In this document: positions 6,682 through 6,750 of the stretch, piece after piece
How positions within the stretch are numbered: position 1 is the stretch's first letter
Layout of the letters: each line of letters opens with the position of its first letter
Assembly (NCBI GenBank): GCA_944359595.1
Contig: CALVSV010000092.1
Location: forward strand, 1-6,750
DNA from: an uncultured Bacilli bacterium
Lineage (GTDB): Bacteria > Bacillota_I > Bacilli_A > RF39 > UBA660
DNA: 6,750 bases
Direction: 5' to 3'
Program-made: the position numbers and the translations under genes
The notes under the pieces: model-generated
The model's database searches: none
What the model saw: only the letters and a program-made list of their open reading frames with translations
Told to the model about the DNA's origin: nothing

Positions 6682-6750
6682 AGCATTGGCAACTACCTAT
6701 CTTCGCAAAAGAACTATTGTCGGCGTAAAAGTGCTTAACTACTGTGTTCG
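6682..6750 (-). rRNA. rrf: 5S ribosomal RNA, 3' part (5' part beyond the window)
   Basis: Reading the minus strand inward from the right edge gives CGAACACAGTAGTTAAGC, the conserved 5S loop B/C and helix III segment. It is followed by ACGCCGACAATAGT, the helix IV/V arm GCGAAGATAGGTAGT, and the terminal GCCAATGC strand, which would pair with the missing 5' end. About 69 of the usual 110-117 bases are present. The exact 3' end is uncertain by a few bases because the strand continues into nine T after GCCAATGC. Its position just before a strong terminator suggests it is the last gene of an rRNA operon lying to the right. Confidence 0.92.

Overview
The window comes from a very AT-rich, low-GC Gram-positive-type bacterium. 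Asn, Ile and Lys dominate the proteins, the 5S rRNA has the bacterial form, the SNF2 helicase is of the bacterial SWIM type, and promoters are close to TTGACA/TATAAT. Tryptophan is written TGG wherever conserved motifs need it, and no TGA falls inside a reading frame, so the standard bacterial code fits better than the Mycoplasma code. A Bacilli/Mollicutes-like gut lineage such as RF39 or a relative of Erysipelotrichia is plausible, but that placement is inference.

Left part (1-3347): a nearly complete minus-strand gene for a SWIM-zinc-finger SNF2/Swi2 helicase, missing only its last few codons at the left edge. It has a near-consensus promoter and a well-placed Shine-Dalgarno sequence, but the codon at the proper spacing is ATT rather than ATG/GTG/TTG. 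The divergent plus-strand gene (3348-3734) encodes a small HIT-family nucleotide hydrolase/transferase. Its -35 box lies inside a perfect 8+8 bp palindrome that looks like an operator.

Middle and right part (3719-6600): a two-gene minus-strand operon convergent with the HIT gene. The promoter-proximal gene encodes a stand-alone AAA+ module of the ClpA/ClpB D1 type. It has no N domain, middle domain or D2, and its pore-loop tyrosine is replaced. Three bases further on comes a 596-residue membrane protein with the architecture of a P2-type cation ATPase but with every catalytic motif replaced (TGES, PEGLP, DKTGT, KGA and GDGVND), so it is an apparent pseudo-pump kept as an intact frame. This pairing is the most unusual content of the window. 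Inside the pseudo-pump gene sit two perfect DnaA boxes in inverted orientation. The HIT and pseudo-pump genes share a bidirectional terminator whose arms encode the last four residues (KLTK) of both proteins.

Right edge (6601-6750): the 3' part of a minus-strand 5S rRNA gene, followed by a strong intrinsic terminator that closes an rRNA operon. The AAA+/pseudo-pump operon starts from its own promoter just past that terminator.
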